DNA of 64,000 bases, from the NCBI RefSeq assembly GCF_014201835.1, contig NZ_JACHFH010000015.1, positions 1-64,000 of the forward strand, written 5' to 3'. Shown here one piece after another: positions 63,264 through 64,000 of this stretch. The DNA comes from Pectinatus brassicae (GTDB taxonomy: Bacteria; Bacillota; Negativicutes; Selenomonadales; Selenomonadaceae). The notes beneath the pieces are model-generated. The model made no database searches, was not told the DNA's origin, and worked only from the letters and a program-made list of their open reading frames with translations. Numbering within the stretch: the stretch's first letter is position 1; each line of letters starts with the position of its first letter. A program made the translations under genes and the position numbers.

Positions 63264-63794
63264 ATGAAAAAAATAACAATGAAACAATTAAAACAGCCAA
63301 AAGTATGGGGTAGTCTATGTATTTTGATAATTGTTTTTTGTGGTATAGGTTATGCAGCAATGAAAACTGTTAGTGCGCGGCCAGCATTTTGTGCAAGTTG
63401 TCATAATATGCAGACCTATTATGATACTTATACTAAAGGTCATTTGCTTGCTAAAAAACATGCTGAGGCTGGTGTTACTTGCCATGATTGTCATGAACCT
63501 AGCCTTGGTCAGCAAATGGATGAAGGATTAAAATTTATTACTGGGAACTACAAAGAGCCATTACCAGAGTATGAATATTCAAATGAACAGTGTTTAAAAT
63601 GTCATAATTTTGATGATGTGAAAGCTAAAACAGCTAAATATGGCAAGGCTAATCCACATGATTCTACTCATGCCAAGGGCAATCAACCACCACAATGTTA
63701 TGAATGTCATAGTGTACATCATTTACAATCAGCAAAAAAATGCAATACCTGTCATACTGTAGACTGGGTATTGGATGATAGCTGGGAAAAATAA
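63264..63794 (+). CDS. NapC/NirT-type multihaem cytochrome c, five CxxCH motifs
   Basis: 176 residues with one N-terminal membrane anchor (about 14-35, VWGSLCILIIVFCGIGYA). Haem-binding motifs are CASCH, CHDCH, CLKCH, CYECH and CNTCH, five in total, where NapC/NrfH members usually have four. It moves electrons from the quinol pool to the flavoprotein encoded upstream. AGGATGTG lies ahead of the ATG. It ends with an overlap (TAATG) onto the next frame. Confidence 0.93.
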   Translation: MKKITMKQLKQPKVWGSLCILIIVFCGIGYAAMKTVSARPAFCASCHNMQTYYDTYTKGHLLAKKHAEAGVTCHDCHEPSLGQQMDEGLKFITGNYKEPLPEYEYSNEQCLKCHNFDDVKAKTAKYGKANPHDSTHAKGNQPPQCYECHSVHHLQSAKKCNTCHTVDWVLDDSWEK

Positions 63795-64000
63795 TGGGAA
63801 TCAGCATTATTTACAAAAAAATCACCCAAAAATTTAATGATCATGAATTATTTAATAATTTATCCGGCATAATAAAACCGTATAATATTACAGTAATTAC
63901 TGGTCTTAATGGTGCTGGTAAATCAACATTAAGCAAAATTTTGACAGGACAATTATATCCGTCAGAAGGTAAAATTAGTTATTGGCAAAATGATGTTTTG
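63794..64000 (+). CDS. ABC transporter ATPase, CcmA-like (partial, cut by window end)
   Basis: The ATG overlaps the cytochrome stop codon by one base. The visible 69 residues include a Walker A GLNGAGKST (about 40-48) followed by LSKILTGQLYPSEGKIS. This is the opening of an ABC ATPase. Next to a multihaem cytochrome the likely role is haem export for cytochrome maturation (CcmA), but the visible part alone cannot separate CcmA from other small ABC ATPases. Confidence 0.75.
   Translation, partial: MGISIIYKKITQKFNDHELFNNLSGIIKPYNITVITGLNGAGKSTLSKILTGQLYPSEGKISYWQNDVL

Noticed and set aside
1-64000. CRISPR arrays, tRNA/rRNA genes, integrases, transposases
   Set aside because: No regularly spaced repeats, cloverleaf-like or rRNA sequences and no recombinase motifs were found anywhere in the window, including beside the 250-bp repeats.

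Overview
The window is AT-rich (roughly one third G+C by eye) DNA from an anaerobic low-GC Firmicute. The Negativicutes are the best guess. Supporting signs are an ACI-1-like class A beta-lactamase, a Tat/lipoprotein flavin reductase paired with a NapC/NirT-type multihaem cytochrome, a SigH-like sigma factor, PRD/PTS sugar regulators and strong Shine-Dalgarno sites with frequent GTG/TTG starts. No rRNA or tRNA gene and no CRISPR array was seen. The taxon is inference from gene content, not proof.

Layout. 0-3 kb: decayed fragments (globin sensor, GNAT), a beta-lactamase, a His-rich secreted peptide and a LysE exporter. 3-10 kb: a MocR regulator with its operator facing azlCD, an ATP-grasp/HD pair, a QueG-like iron-sulfur protein, a Doc toxin with a 53-residue partner, and a glyoxalase. 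10-15 kb: a Ca2+ P-type ATPase, an APC permease and a divergent LysR gene with an in-frame amber codon. 15-28 kb: an accessory island (type I restriction-modification with Fic and GIY-YIG genes, two ArsN-like acetyltransferases, yolD/uvrX) bracketed by two same-orientation copies of a ~250 bp type I toxin-antitoxin locus. 28-33.5 kb: a PRD regulator, fructose-type PTS and two class II aldolases. 33.5-36 kb: small proteins, HU and Lrp. 36-40 kb: murD, a D-glutamate cyclase-like gene and a D-amino acid aminotransferase, which together look like a D-glutamate group.

39.8-55 kb: two copies of a ~375-nt structured RNA, with matching promoters and compensatory base changes, flank a biosynthetic island. 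The island holds an Sfp-type PPTase, a MATE exporter fused to an RsbW-like ATPase domain, and a 2026-residue A-T-C-A-T-reductase NRPS. That architecture predicts a dipeptide aldehyde or pyrazinone. A LytTR response regulator and an RsbW/STAS/RsbU-like partner switch lie around them. Paired repeats 21 bp apart sit upstream of both arms. Three of the regulatory/export genes carry single-base frameshifts in short homopolymers.

55-64 kb: a SigH-like sigma factor, a second QueG-like protein, a DUF362 ferredoxin, a GGDEF remnant, a LarC lacking its C-terminal part, and a divergent PRD regulator facing a lipoprotein flavin reductase / five-haem-motif cytochrome / ABC ATPase (cut by the window end). 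The most interesting items are the NRPS partner-switch island, the paired structured RNA and the duplicated type I toxin locus.
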